The translations under genes and the position numbers were made by a program. DNA of 63,969 bases from positions 1 to 63,969 of the forward strand of contig CAIZGG010000013.1 of assembly GCA_903932425.1 (NCBI GenBank), written 5' to 3'. The DNA comes from an uncultured beta proteobacterium (GTDB taxonomy: Bacteria > Pseudomonadota > Gammaproteobacteria > Burkholderiales > Burkholderiaceae_B). Below are positions 35,548 to 44,925 of this stretch, one piece after another (the first letter of the stretch is position 1; each line of letters starts with the position of its first letter). The notes below the pieces were generated by a model. The model had not been told where the DNA came from, ran no database searches, and saw nothing but the letters and a program-made list of their open reading frames with translations.

Positions 35548-35582
35548 AGCAAGCTACCAACAGCAAGCTACCAACAGCAAGC
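35548..35582 (+). repeat. 14-bp direct repeat, two and a half copies
   Basis: AGCAAGCTACCAAC at 35548-35561 and 35562-35575 are identical, followed by a partial AGCAAGC. The array lies in the 242-bp region between the divergent Bug genes at 34494 and 35720. It may be slippage or a regulatory array. Confidence 0.75.
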
Positions 35583-35719
35583 AAGAACCATGCCGACACC
35601 CTGAGACAAAAAGGATATAGTGTCACCACAAAATATAGAATTCACTCAGTTCGGCAGCTAAGTGAGTCACATAAAAATCCATTTGGCGTTGAACGTCAGG
35701 TGAATCATAGGGGACACAG

Positions 35720-36745
35720 ATGTTCAATGCAAAAGTAGGCGGGCTTGGCTCAGTGGTTAAAACGAGCCCTGTCGGGCCCAACGCCACCCGCAGAACGCTT
35801 TTAACAGCAGCAGGCGCTGCGATCATCGCGCAACCTGCCTTTGGCCAGACGAAGTTTCCAAGTAGGCCTATTCGTATCGTGGTGCCCTGGTTGCCGAGTG
35901 CTGCTGCGGATCTTGAATTGCGTGCGCTGGCGCAAGCCGCGTCGGGCTACTTTGGCGAAGCCGTTGTCATTGAAAATAAGGCCGGGGCCAGTGGCACGCT
36001 AGGTGCTCAGTTATTGGCGAGCGAAACAAAAAGCGACGGCTATCTGCTGACCCAGATGCATTCGACGATTTTTCGTGTTGCTGGGATGGTGGATAAGCCA
36101 AGCTATGACGTGATGACTGATTACAGCTGGATTTTGCAACTGGTTGGCTACTCGTATGGCGTGGTGGTGCGCGCCGATGCGCCCTGGCAGACCTTCGGTG
36201 ATTTGCTGGCCTATGTGAAGGCGAACCCAGGTAAGTTAACCCTGGGGACCGCGGGTGTGGGCACCACGCAGCACATCACCATGGCACAGGTTGCGATGCA
36301 GCAAGGCCTTGATTGGTTGCATGTTCCCTTTCGGGGCGGTGGCGATGATGTGCAAGCCTTGTTGGGCGGTCAAATCATGGCGGTGGCATCGTCAACCCTT
36401 TGGGGTGAACTGGTGCAGGCAGGTAAGTTGCGCCTGTTGGTCACCTTTGGACAAGAGCGGATTAAACGGTTTCCTGAAGCACCCACCTTAATCGAGTGCG
36501 GTATCGACATCGCACAGACTTCACCCTACGGTTTGGTTGCGCCTAAAAATCTTGATCCTGCGATTAAACAAATTCTGCACGATGGTTTCAAAAAGGCGCT
36601 TTATACCCAATCGCATCTTGATGCCATCGCACGTCTTGATATGCCGGTGCAGTACCTCGATAGCGCCGAATATGAAGTCAAAGGCAAAGAGCTCTTTCAA
36701 AAAGAAATGGCCGCAGTACGCCAACTTGGTATTCGCTTGAATTAA
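35720..36745 (+). CDS. Bug-family receptor with Tat-like leader (2 of 6)
   Basis: 341 residues. The N-terminus has RRTLLTAAGAAIIAQPAFGQ, twin arginines followed by a hydrophobic stretch, so Tat export is possible. Mature blocks are FPSRPIRIVVPWLPSAAADLE and VIENKAGASGTLGAQ. The first ligand loop has PSAAAD where most Bug proteins have PAGGxxD, hinting at an unusual ligand. ATG follows GGGGACACAG. It probably forms an operon with the amidohydrolase 28 bp downstream. Confidence 0.88.
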   Translation: MFNAKVGGLGSVVKTSPVGPNATRRTLLTAAGAAIIAQPAFGQTKFPSRPIRIVVPWLPSAAADLELRALAQAASGYFGEAVVIENKAGASGTLGAQLLASETKSDGYLLTQMHSTIFRVAGMVDKPSYDVMTDYSWILQLVGYSYGVVVRADAPWQTFGDLLAYVKANPGKLTLGTAGVGTTQHITMAQVAMQQGLDWLHVPFRGGGDDVQALLGGQIMAVASSTLWGELVQAGKLRLLVTFGQERIKRFPEAPTLIECGIDIAQTSPYGLVAPKNLDPAIKQILHDGFKKALYTQSHLDAIARLDMPVQYLDSAEYEVKGKELFQKEMAAVRQLGIRLN

Positions 36746-36773
36746 CCAATTAACTTTTAAGATCAACCTTGAT

Positions 36774-37820
36774 ATGACACATCCAAAATCAGAAAGCCAT
36801 TTTCCACCAGCACATATCCCCGTGCGTACTGACTGGATTGAGCAGTCAAACGAAGAGATTCTTGAACCGGCTTTGCCGATTGTCGACCCCCATCATCATT
36901 TGTGGGATCGCCCGGGGCAGCGCTATTTGTTTGAAGATTTTCTCGCAGATGTGCAAAGTGGCCATAACATTGAAGCCACGGTATTTATTCAGTGTCGCTC
37001 GATGTATCGCTCAAGCGGCCCCGTTGAGATGCGTCCGGTAGGCGAGGTTGAGTACGTGAACGGTGTCGCTGCGCAAAGCGCCAGTGGTTTATACGGACCC
37101 ACTGAGATTTGCGCAGGGATCGTCGGCTTTGCCGATTTGATGCTGGGGGCGCGTGTACGCCCGGTGCTTGAAGCCGAGTTGGCCGTAGCGCCAGAGCGTT
37201 TTCGCGGTATCCGTGTGATGATCGCCGCCAGCCCTCACAAAGAGATTGCGCCAGGCTTTGGCAAGGTGCCTGAGGGCATTATGACGAACCCAGTCTTTCG
37301 TGAAGGGTTTGCCCAGCTTGCACCACTGGGGTTGTCCTACGACATGTGGGCATTTCATCCGCAGCTGGCTGAGGTGGTGGATCTTGCGCGGCGCTTTCCT
37401 GAGACCTCGATTATTGTGAATCATGCGGGTGGTCCGCTCGCCATCGGGCCCTACAAAGGACGGCGCGACGAGGTCTTTAACGACTGGTCAAAGAGCCTGC
37501 AAGAGTTGGCAACTTGTCCAAACGTCACCATGAAAATCGGGGGTCTAGGCATGCACATTGGTGGCTTTGATTTTCACACTCGGCCCTTGCCACCAAGTTC
37601 AAAAGACTTGGCTCAGGCCTGGCAACCTTTTGTTCAAGGCTGCATTGATGCGTTTGGGCCTGCGCGGTGCATGCTTGAGAGCAATTTTTGTGTCGATAAA
37701 GGTACGGCCAGTTATGTGAACTTGTGGAATGCATTCAAGCGCTTAACGCAAGATTTTTCAGCAGCCGAAAAAGCACAACTTTATAGCGAGACGGCTAAGC
37801 GCGTGTATCGCTTGAAATAG
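36774..37820 (+). CDS. Amidohydrolase-2 family hydrolase
   Basis: 348 residues, TIM-barrel hydrolase. The metal motif is IVDPHHHLWDRPGQRYLFEDF near residue 40, and IVNHAGGP and the C-terminal aspartate region are typical. Related members act on lactones and aromatic-acid intermediates. It directly follows a Bug receptor gene, a common pairing that suggests the receptor's ligand is its substrate. Distinct from the shorter amidohydrolase at 7699. Confidence 0.85.
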   Translation: MTHPKSESHFPPAHIPVRTDWIEQSNEEILEPALPIVDPHHHLWDRPGQRYLFEDFLADVQSGHNIEATVFIQCRSMYRSSGPVEMRPVGEVEYVNGVAAQSASGLYGPTEICAGIVGFADLMLGARVRPVLEAELAVAPERFRGIRVMIAASPHKEIAPGFGKVPEGIMTNPVFREGFAQLAPLGLSYDMWAFHPQLAEVVDLARRFPETSIIVNHAGGPLAIGPYKGRRDEVFNDWSKSLQELATCPNVTMKIGGLGMHIGGFDFHTRPLPPSSKDLAQAWQPFVQGCIDAFGPARCMLESNFCVDKGTASYVNLWNAFKRLTQDFSAAEKAQLYSETAKRVYRLK

Positions 37821-37955
37821 TCAGCTTGGCTCAGCGATGACAGGGCACTGACGCTCAAATGAGCTCGGTTTGCTGGGCTTAGAGATCGATTCTGTCTTTG
37901 ACGCCACAAAAAATGGCGAAAGTAACGGGGCGGTCTGAAAGCCGCCTGAGTTTGT

Positions 37956-38990
37956 TCAATCAAATTTGATGTTGGCAGCTTTTAAAACGACCGCCCATTT
38001 TTTTATTTCACTCGTCGTTAAGTTGCCTAAATCTTCGGGTGTGCCCGGCGCGGGCGAAGCACCTTGCTGCGCAAATTTTTCTTGCAGGTCAGGCATAGCC
38101 AGGGCTTGGTTCGTGGCAGCGTTGATCGCCTGAATGACTGGTGCGGGAGTACCCGTCGGAGTGAATAATGCAAAGTAAGAGGTCACGCTAAAGCCAGGTA
38201 TGCCGGCCTCGGCGATGGTGGGCACCTCGGGTAAAGCGGCGATACGCACGGGCCCAGTGACGCCTAGGGCACGTACATTGTTGGCTTTGATTTGTGCCAT
38301 TGCAGTGGGCAAATTATCAAACATCATTTCAATATGCCCGCCCATCAAGTCGGCCATTGCGGGCGTGCTGCCCTTGTAAGGGACGTGCACCATGTTGACT
38401 TGCGCCATGTAGTTAAACAGTTCGCCAGCCATATGCAGCGACGACCCAGCGCCCGCCGAGGCAAAAGAGAGCTTGCCCGGTTCTTTTTTTGCTAGGGCAA
38501 TCAGCTCTTGAACATTTTGCACGGGTAATTTTTTGGTGACGATCAATACATTGGGTGCATGGGTCACCAACGCAACGGGCGCAAAATCACGTACAAAATC
38601 AAACGGCAATTTACGCTCGGCCGCCTGATTGACTGGATTGTTGAGTGAGCCAAGGTAAAGCGTCAGCCCATCTGGCGTCGAGCGTGCAACTTCAGCCGCC
38701 GCGATATTACCGTTAGCACCGGGTTTGTTTTCAACGATGACATTGGCTTGCAGGATTGGTCCGATTTTTTCGGCAATGCTGCGCCCAATGCTGTCTGAGG
38801 TGCCGCCTGCCGGAAACCCAATTAATAAACGAATTGTTTTGCCCGACAGAATGCTCGTTGCGTCGCTGCCTTTGGCAGTTTGCGCAGAGGCTGTGAAACT
38901 ATTTGCGCACAAGCCCAAGAGCAGTAGGGACGTCGCCAAGCTCAGCTTCGTTGCATAACCTTTCGTGGCAAAGCCTCTCATTAAAAACAT
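37956..38990 (-). CDS. Bug-family receptor (3 of 6)
   Basis: 344 residues. Signal peptide ends SFTASAQ, then KTIRLLIGFPAGGTSDSIGR, VIVENKPGANGNIAA and PDGLTLYLG. A second in-frame ATG at 38981 begins MRGFATKGYATK and may be the true start, being better spaced from AGGG. Lies downstream of the acyltransferase gene in a minus-strand run. Confidence 0.92.
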   Translation of the reverse strand: MFLMRGFATKGYATKLSLATSLLLLGLCANSFTASAQTAKGSDATSILSGKTIRLLIGFPAGGTSDSIGRSIAEKIGPILQANVIVENKPGANGNIAAAEVARSTPDGLTLYLGSLNNPVNQAAERKLPFDFVRDFAPVALVTHAPNVLIVTKKLPVQNVQELIALAKKEPGKLSFASAGAGSSLHMAGELFNYMAQVNMVHVPYKGSTPAMADLMGGHIEMMFDNLPTAMAQIKANNVRALGVTGPVRIAALPEVPTIAEAGIPGFSVTSYFALFTPTGTPAPVIQAINAATNQALAMPDLQEKFAQQGASPAPGTPEDLGNLTTSEIKKWAVVLKAANIKFD

Positions 38991-39013
38991 CCCTAAGTCT
39001 CCAAATTTTATTT

Positions 39014-40150
39014 TTAGCGTATCGACAACTTGCGTCCCAGCTTAATCATGGGCTTTTCTACTGCGTAGTAAATGAGGCTGGATAGCGCAATTGTGCAGAG
39101 GATAGTCATTATTAAATATACTGCGAGGTGCGCGTTGGCAAGCCACGGCAAGCGATTGTCACGCAGCAGCGCAAAGAGCGTGTAAAACACAAGGGGATGA
39201 AACAGATACATTGAGTAGCTGATTTCACCTAGCCAAGTTGTGAATCGACTGTTGATCTGTATTTTGGTCGACAGTAAGATGAACAACCCGAGCCCAACAG
39301 ACACCGGCGGCATAAATACCGATAATTTTAATGCAAGGGCGCTTGGCAAGTGCGTGTAAAAGATCCAGTTGATCAGAGGCAAGATACACACACCTAGCGG
39401 AAACAAAATAAAGACAACCAGCACCGCTCGAGAAAAGGGTTGAGCGCCGCCAGTTTGATCGCGATCATGCCAGCAGCGAAATAGAGCCCCCCAAAACATA
39501 ATCGAAATAAACAGCGCGTATTCTGTAAGGTAGTTCAGAAATGGGCCAGAGCTAGTCGGATTTAGCCAATTAGGGTTTAATAAATGCACGCATCTTGGAA
39601 GCACAGCAAAAATGATTGGGCCAGCAAACATGCCAACCACTAACCCTCGCGGTTGCTGCAGTACCCCTAGCGTAAAGAGAAGTGCACAGGCAATATAAAA
39701 AATTAACTCCAGACGTAATGTCCAGTACAGACCCAAAACGTCTGGTGCACCGAAGATGCTCTGAATCATCGTCAAATTCAGCAACACCGTCTGCGGCGAG
39801 AAGGGCGTCATTAAGAACATCCCCATTAGGGCTGCGCCCAAGACCGAAACCCAGTAGGCCGGATATAGTCTGAACACCCTACGAACCACAAAGATTCGTA
39901 GTGCGTCTGGTTTAGTTTGATTGCTAACAGCTCGCAAACTTGAGGGAATCACGAAGCCGCTGATGGCAAAAAACAGGATCACTCCAACGCGCCCAGTGTC
40001 GATCGCCGCTGAAAAAGCGTAGAACAACTCACCGACTGGCGGTGTTGGCAATTGCCTGAAGGCGTCTGTGGCGTGCAGCCAGATCACTAATAAGGCTGCA
40101 AGCCCACGTTGCGCGTCGATATAGCCAAAGCGTTGAGCTAGTGTTGTCAC
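39014..40150 (-). CDS. Acyltransferase-3 family membrane protein (OafA-like)
   Basis: 378 residues with about ten membrane helices. The N-terminus YIDAQRGLAALLVIWLHA carries the family arginine and histidine, IDTGRVGVILFFAISGFVI follows, and ISYSMYLFHPLVFY is the late signature. Such proteins O-acetylate surface polysaccharides or other envelope sugars. GTG start 5 bp after the preceding Bug gene, so it is inside a receptor gene run, an odd context. Confidence 0.88.
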   Translation of the reverse strand: MTTLAQRFGYIDAQRGLAALLVIWLHATDAFRQLPTPPVGELFYAFSAAIDTGRVGVILFFAISGFVIPSSLRAVSNQTKPDALRIFVVRRVFRLYPAYWVSVLGAALMGMFLMTPFSPQTVLLNLTMIQSIFGAPDVLGLYWTLRLELIFYIACALLFTLGVLQQPRGLVVGMFAGPIIFAVLPRCVHLLNPNWLNPTSSGPFLNYLTEYALFISIMFWGALFRCWHDRDQTGGAQPFSRAVLVVFILFPLGVCILPLINWIFYTHLPSALALKLSVFMPPVSVGLGLFILLSTKIQINSRFTTWLGEISYSMYLFHPLVFYTLFALLRDNRLPWLANAHLAVYLIMTILCTIALSSLIYYAVEKPMIKLGRKLSIR

Positions 40151-40155
40151 CGACC

Positions 40156-41208
40156 TCAGTCCGCTTGAATTTTGTTGTCTTTAATTAATTTTCCATACAA
40201 GGCATATTGCTTTTGAGTCGCTTCGCCAAATTCTGCAGCAGATGTGCCGCGGATTGTCACCCCTAAGGCCACTAAGCGCTCACGTGTTTGCGAGTCGGCA
40301 AGTGCCTTTTGCATTTCGGTATTGAGCTTATCGATAATGGGTTTGGGCGTGCCAGCCGGCGCAATCATCGCGAACCAAGAGTTAAAGAAAAAATCGCCGA
40401 TGCCCGCTTGGACAACGGTTGGCACCTCTGGGTATTGCGCAAGGCGCTCGGGCGTTGACACAGCCAGTAAACGCAGTTTGCCACCTTGAATTAACGAGGT
40501 GACCGTGCCTAAGCCCTGGTATGACACCTCGACTTGCCCGGCTGCAGCTGCGACGGCCGCTGGTGTTGCACCCTTGTACGGCACGTGCACAAGATCGATC
40601 CCGACGCGTTGTGCAAACAGCGCCATGGCAATGTGTTGAGGGCTGCCGCTGCCGCCCGAGCCGTAGTTGATTTTGCCGGGGTTTGCCTTTGCCGCAGCAA
40701 TGAAATCATTGAGGGTTTTGTAAGGCGATTGGTCTGCGACGACGATTCCCCATTCGATCGTGGCAACCAGCGAAATCGGCTCAAAGTCTTTAAGCGGATT
40801 CCAGGGGATGTTCGAATAAATATGCGGCAGCATCGTTAAGATGCTGTCGTTGACGCCGCCGATTGTGTAGCCATCAGGGGCTGCTTTGGCGATGCGATCG
40901 GCACCAATGAGCCCCGACGATCCGGCCAAGTTTTCAATCACAATGGGTTGTCCCATATTTTGCGCCATTTTTGCTGTTAACAGTCGAGCCGCACCGTCAA
41001 CAGCGCTGCCAGCGGCCAACGGCACAATCATGCGAATGGGCTTGCTCGGATAGTGCTCTTGCGCTTGCGCGATACTCAAAGACACCAGAGTAAACATAGC
41101 AAGCGTCAGGGCTGTTGCCCATTTTGCTAAGAAGGCGTCGACTCTGAACCAGGGGGGTGACAGGCCCTCAGCCGTTAACCGGTTTTGTGAACGCATACGT
41201 GGGGTCAT
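40156..41208 (-). CDS. Bug-family receptor with long N-terminus (4 of 6)
   Basis: 350 residues. About 30 polar residues precede the hydrophobic signal core (ALTLAMFTLVSLSIAQAQ), so the leader is longer than normal. Mature blocks: YPSKPIRMIVPLAAGSAVDG, VIENLAGSSGLIGA and PDGYTIGG. ATG 41208 has a strong GGAGG, which supports the long leader. It follows the dehydrogenase gene by 14 bp, so the two are probably co-transcribed. Confidence 0.9.
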   Translation of the reverse strand: MTPRMRSQNRLTAEGLSPPWFRVDAFLAKWATALTLAMFTLVSLSIAQAQEHYPSKPIRMIVPLAAGSAVDGAARLLTAKMAQNMGQPIVIENLAGSSGLIGADRIAKAAPDGYTIGGVNDSILTMLPHIYSNIPWNPLKDFEPISLVATIEWGIVVADQSPYKTLNDFIAAAKANPGKINYGSGGSGSPQHIAMALFAQRVGIDLVHVPYKGATPAAVAAAAGQVEVSYQGLGTVTSLIQGGKLRLLAVSTPERLAQYPEVPTVVQAGIGDFFFNSWFAMIAPAGTPKPIIDKLNTEMQKALADSQTRERLVALGVTIRGTSAAEFGEATQKQYALYGKLIKDNKIQAD

Positions 41209-41222
41209 AGGACCTCCAAAAA

Positions 41223-42290
41223 TTAAATTGAGAGTGGTGTGATGCCAAGCTCAGTCGCCAGAGCATTCAAATCGGCGACAAGGACGGGCGCAAGCGGTAT
41301 GCCTTGCTTAGCATAGGCAATGCGTTTTGCATGGCTTTGTTCGCCCGGCAACCATACCCGCTCAACGCCAGGCAAGCGTTCGCTACCGCGAAGATCTTTG
41401 ACCAATTGATCAACGGCCCCTTTAAAGAAACCAGGCTCACCGAAGGCCTTGAGGTCAATGACTAAAATCGCTTGCCCGGTGTTGGTAGGAGTCACGTGAT
41501 CTTTATTGAAATCGACGACCTCTTTGCCCATTGACGCGCCCTGTAACGTACCGGCTAGTAAGCCAACGATCAAGGCGAGGCCGTAGCCCTTGTGTCCGCC
41601 GATCGGCAATAAAAAACCCTCGTCTGCACGGTTAGGATCTGTGAGAGGGCGGCCCTGACGATCAATCATCCAGCCTTCTGGCATGGTTTCGCCCCGCTTC
41701 GCCTTGGCTTTGACTTTGCCGTAAGCCGCCACCGTTGTTGCCATATCCAGCACCACCGCAGGTTCACTGCCTGCAGGGATGCCGGCCGCGATAGGGTTCG
41801 TCGACAGCAACATATCCATGCCGCCCCAGGGCGGTAAATGGTTGGCATTGCCCACAGCAAAATACAAACCAATCATGTCATGCTCAATCGGCATGCGTGC
41901 ATAGAGCGAGGCGGGGCCGGCGTGATTGCTATTGCGCGTGCCAACCCAAGCCACACCCGCATCGGCCGCTTTTTTGATTGCGAGCTCAACGGCGTGCGAC
42001 ACCACAAGATGCCCCATGCCGTTATCGCCATCGACCACGGCCATCGCCGCCTTATCTTGCACGACTTTAATTTGGGGCTTGACGTTGATCCCCCCTGCGC
42101 GAATACGCTTGACATACTGGGGCAGGCGAATCACGCCGTGACCATCAGAGCCCTGTAGGTCGGCTTGCGCCATCAGTAAGGCGACTTTGTTCGCGTGCTC
42201 GGGTGACAGCCCGTTGGCTTCTAACGCACGGGCGATAAAAGTTTTGAGCGCGTCAAACTGAACGATGATTGAGGAGTTGGCTTCGGACAT
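41223..42290 (-). CDS. Ldh2-family NAD(P)-dependent 2-hydroxyacid dehydrogenase
   Basis: 355 residues of the malate/L-lactate dehydrogenase type 2 family, which includes L-sulfolactate and ureidoglycolate dehydrogenases. SDGHGVIRLPQYVKRIRAGGI, the catalytic-histidine region GTRNSNHAGPASLYAR, and HKGYGLALIVGLLAGTLQGA are clear. The likely reaction is oxidation of a 2-hydroxy acid. Its neighbour is a carboxylate receptor, which fits uptake and oxidation of the same acid. Confidence 0.88.
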   Translation of the reverse strand: MSEANSSIIVQFDALKTFIARALEANGLSPEHANKVALLMAQADLQGSDGHGVIRLPQYVKRIRAGGINVKPQIKVVQDKAAMAVVDGDNGMGHLVVSHAVELAIKKAADAGVAWVGTRNSNHAGPASLYARMPIEHDMIGLYFAVGNANHLPPWGGMDMLLSTNPIAAGIPAGSEPAVVLDMATTVAAYGKVKAKAKRGETMPEGWMIDRQGRPLTDPNRADEGFLLPIGGHKGYGLALIVGLLAGTLQGASMGKEVVDFNKDHVTPTNTGQAILVIDLKAFGEPGFFKGAVDQLVKDLRGSERLPGVERVWLPGEQSHAKRIAYAKQGIPLAPVLVADLNALATELGITPLSI

Positions 42291-42381
42291 GTTGATTTGT
42301 AAAGAAGTGAGTTGAAAGCGGATGTAAAAAAATCGTCGAAGAGCAATCGCAAGGAGTCACGAATTGCCTAAGCGACGATCG

Positions 42382-42870
42382 CTAGTTGGTTTTGCCAGCA
42401 TCGGTCCAGGCCGGTACGCGCCCAAGTTGCTCGGCTTCGTGCCAGGCGAAGTTAAGCTCTACCTTGATTCCGTTGATCGGTTCACGCATGAATAGTTGAT
42501 ATAAATTTGAGTTGTGTGCTTTGCGTTCACTAAACTCGATGCCATTTTTAGACAGGCGCTCGATAAACTCAGCGAGTCCATCACAGTTCAGGCACAAGTG
42601 GTCAATACGGCCCGAGCCCAAGGCACCCGCCGCAGAGTAGTCAATATCTTTCTGATCCGTCGGGGTTTGCAGATAGGTATCCTGGTGAGCCGAATGCCTG
42701 GCTTTGCCGATATGCAAGACGTCTTGCTCGCCGATATACAGCCAATACACCGGAAACCCAAACTCAGGGTGGAACCCATCGGTGAAACCCAAGTTTTTAC
42801 AAAACCAGTCGCGCGTACCTTCGGGGTCGTGCGTGAGGATCAGTACGTGCTCTAAAAATCTTAAGCCCAT
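42382..42870 (-). CDS. VOC (glyoxalase/dioxygenase) family protein
   Basis: 162 residues, one vicinal-oxygen-chelate unit pair. LRFLEHVLILTHDPEGTRDWFCKNLGF has the first metal histidine, VYWLYIGEQDVLHIGKA the middle part, GRIDHLCLNCDGLAEF the next histidine, and IKVELNFAW the closing glutamate. The reaction is unknown. It lies between the Ldh2 and DctP-like genes on the same strand. Confidence 0.82.
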   Translation of the reverse strand: MGLRFLEHVLILTHDPEGTRDWFCKNLGFTDGFHPEFGFPVYWLYIGEQDVLHIGKARHSAHQDTYLQTPTDQKDIDYSAAGALGSGRIDHLCLNCDGLAEFIERLSKNGIEFSERKAHNSNLYQLFMREPINGIKVELNFAWHEAEQLGRVPAWTDAGKTN

Positions 42871-42917
42871 TTTATGCTCTAGTTAAAAATCGTTTCTGGG
42901 GGAAGGCTCAGTGACGG

Positions 42918-43853
42918 TTACCGCTGTAGCGCGTCAAGGTAGTGTTGAACAACGTGTTTGGATAGTTTTTGGCGCTCACGCTCGACAATATATACCGTGG
43001 CGAGTTGCATCTGTGACAGATCTAGCTGCGAGCCTGAAATGATCTGTGTACCTTGCGTTAAAAGGCTTTTCTGCAGCGCCGCATCTTGTTGAGCTGCCAG
43101 CGCGCGTTGCTGTTTAGTTGCCTGGGTGGCTGCCTCGTGTAGTGCCTCTTGTTGTGAGTCGGATAGCGAGGCAAACCAAGTTTGATTACAGAGTAATAGC
43201 AGCACCCCAAAGACGTGGCCCGTTAAGCTTAAGTAAGGATGATGCTCATAAATTTTAAAGTTACTGTAGTTGGTGAGTGGGTTCTCTTGTGCTTGTACTT
43301 CACCCGTGCGAATGACGCGCATCAAGTCGCTGACGTCTGTTGTTACAGCTTCAAATCCCAAGGCGTTTAAAGACTCACGATAAATCGCACTATCAAGTGT
43401 CCGAATCTTTAAGCCTTGGCTGTCTGCAGGTTGACGAAGCGGACGGACGGAATTTGAAATATGCCTAAAGCCATTGTCCCAAAAGCCCAGTATTCGATAA
43501 TTTGAATGCTGTTCGATTGGAATGCTTAATAATTCGCCCGCAGTGTGATCTAACGCTGACAAGGCGCGAGCACGGTCTGTCACCGTAAAGGGCAGGTCGA
43601 GAACAGCTAAATCGGGGGCGAGTGCCGTTAAGTAGCCCGATGCGGCATAACAAATTTGTCGTGCCCCGAGGTTGACGCTTTGAAATAATTTCCCAGCCGT
43701 TTCACCTTGTGCAGTGACGTCAAGAGTTGTTGCGACGGGCCCAAATAACTGGCTCGCTTCAAGCGATTGAGCAAGGTGCAGCAGTGAGGCACTTAAAATA
43801 GAGCCTGCCCCTTGATAGCCCGCCAGTTCAACGGTTGCATGTTTGGACAACAC
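42918..43853 (-). CDS. DctP-like TRAP receptor without a signal peptide
   Basis: 311 residues matching DctP receptors over the whole mature length (ARQICYAASGYLTALAPDLAVLDLPF, GFWDNGFRHISNSVRP, GLKIRTLDSAIYRESLNALGFEAV), but with no leader. It begins GTG one base after the stop of the Bug gene. The frame remains open upstream for about 30 codons without a usable start or hydrophobic core. It is therefore either cytoplasmic, or a receptor that has lost its leader and no longer works. No dctQM is near. Confidence 0.75.
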   Translation of the reverse strand: MLSKHATVELAGYQGAGSILSASLLHLAQSLEASQLFGPVATTLDVTAQGETAGKLFQSVNLGARQICYAASGYLTALAPDLAVLDLPFTVTDRARALSALDHTAGELLSIPIEQHSNYRILGFWDNGFRHISNSVRPLRQPADSQGLKIRTLDSAIYRESLNALGFEAVTTDVSDLMRVIRTGEVQAQENPLTNYSNFKIYEHHPYLSLTGHVFGVLLLLCNQTWFASLSDSQQEALHEAATQATKQQRALAAQQDAALQKSLLTQGTQIISGSQLDLSQMQLATVYIVERERQKLSKHVVQHYLDALQR

Positions 43854-43854
43854 T

Positions 43855-44838
43855 TCAGGCGCCTTGGATATTAGAATCCTTGATGATTTTTTGCCACCGC
43901 TCGTAATCAGTACGCATAATTGTTATCAGTTGGTCAGGCGTGCGCGGCCAGGGATCCAAACCCGCCCGCAGCATTTTTTCTTGTATGGCCTGATCATTGA
44001 CAACAGTGGCCGTGGCCTGGCGTAAGTCGTTTAAGGCGCCAGTGGGCACGCCTTTTTGCGCGAACAACGCAATCCATGAAGAGTAATCGTAATTTTTAAT
44101 ACCTTGCTCGATCAAGGTCGGTATCTTGGGGTACTGCGGGTGCCGCTCGGTACCGCAATAACCGATGAGGCGAATACGCCTTTCTGCCAAAAAAGGCTTT
44201 GCCAAGGACAGCGCCATCGGCATGACTTGTACCTCGTTTGAAGCCACAGCCAAGGTTGCTTGACTAGCACCACGGTACGGCACATGAATCAATTTCACCC
44301 CAGCGTAAGCATTGAACATCTCGCCCGCCAGATGTTGGGGACTGCCGATTCCTCCTGAGGCGTAATGGATACGGTCGGGTTCTTTGCGCGCCAGTTCAAG
44401 CAGTTCTTCGATGTTTTGGATGGATGACTGAGCGGGTACCGCAAAAAAAGTTGGAATGTTGGCGATGCCCGCGATGGGTTCAAACTCGGTGAGCGTGTCG
44501 ACTTTGACGTTTTGAGGTTGCAAGTGAGGCAAAATCGTCAAAATACTGTTGTTGAGTGCCGCGAGCGTTTGGCCGTCAGGCTTGGCTCGCGCCAGGCGAT
44601 CAAGGCCAACGATGCCACCCGCACCGGTCATGTTTTCGACCACAAAACTCACGCCCATTTGAGCAGAGAGGGCGTTGGTGACATAACGCACGGCGATATC
44701 CGAGGCACTGCCGGCCTGCAAGGGAAGCCCTACGGTGATTGGGTTACCAAAGGCATGTTTTTGGGCCTTGGCTAAGCCGGGCAAAATCGCCACCCCGCTA
44801 ACGGCAAGACAAGTCTTAAGAAATTTTCTTTTAATCAT
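43855..44838 (-). CDS. Bug-family receptor (5 of 6)
   Basis: About 327 residues from ATG 44838. The leader MIKRKFLKTCLAVSGVAILPG ends LAKAQ. Mature blocks are ITVGLPLQAGSASDIAVRYV, VVENMTGAGGIVGLDRLARA and PDGQTLAALN. A TTG at 44868 would add a polar stretch and is less likely. It precedes the leaderless DctP-like gene, a pairing of receptor types that is not usual. Confidence 0.9.
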   Translation of the reverse strand: MIKRKFLKTCLAVSGVAILPGLAKAQKHAFGNPITVGLPLQAGSASDIAVRYVTNALSAQMGVSFVVENMTGAGGIVGLDRLARAKPDGQTLAALNNSILTILPHLQPQNVKVDTLTEFEPIAGIANIPTFFAVPAQSSIQNIEELLELARKEPDRIHYASGGIGSPQHLAGEMFNAYAGVKLIHVPYRGASQATLAVASNEVQVMPMALSLAKPFLAERRIRLIGYCGTERHPQYPKIPTLIEQGIKNYDYSSWIALFAQKGVPTGALNDLRQATATVVNDQAIQEKMLRAGLDPWPRTPDQLITIMRTDYERWQKIIKDSNIQGA

Positions 44839-44925
44839 GAGGTTTTTGGTTACCCGTGTTGGGGTCAAAAGGTTTAACCTTGATGATTAGAATTTACTCT
44901 GTTTTTTTAGTCCAAAGGGTTGCAA

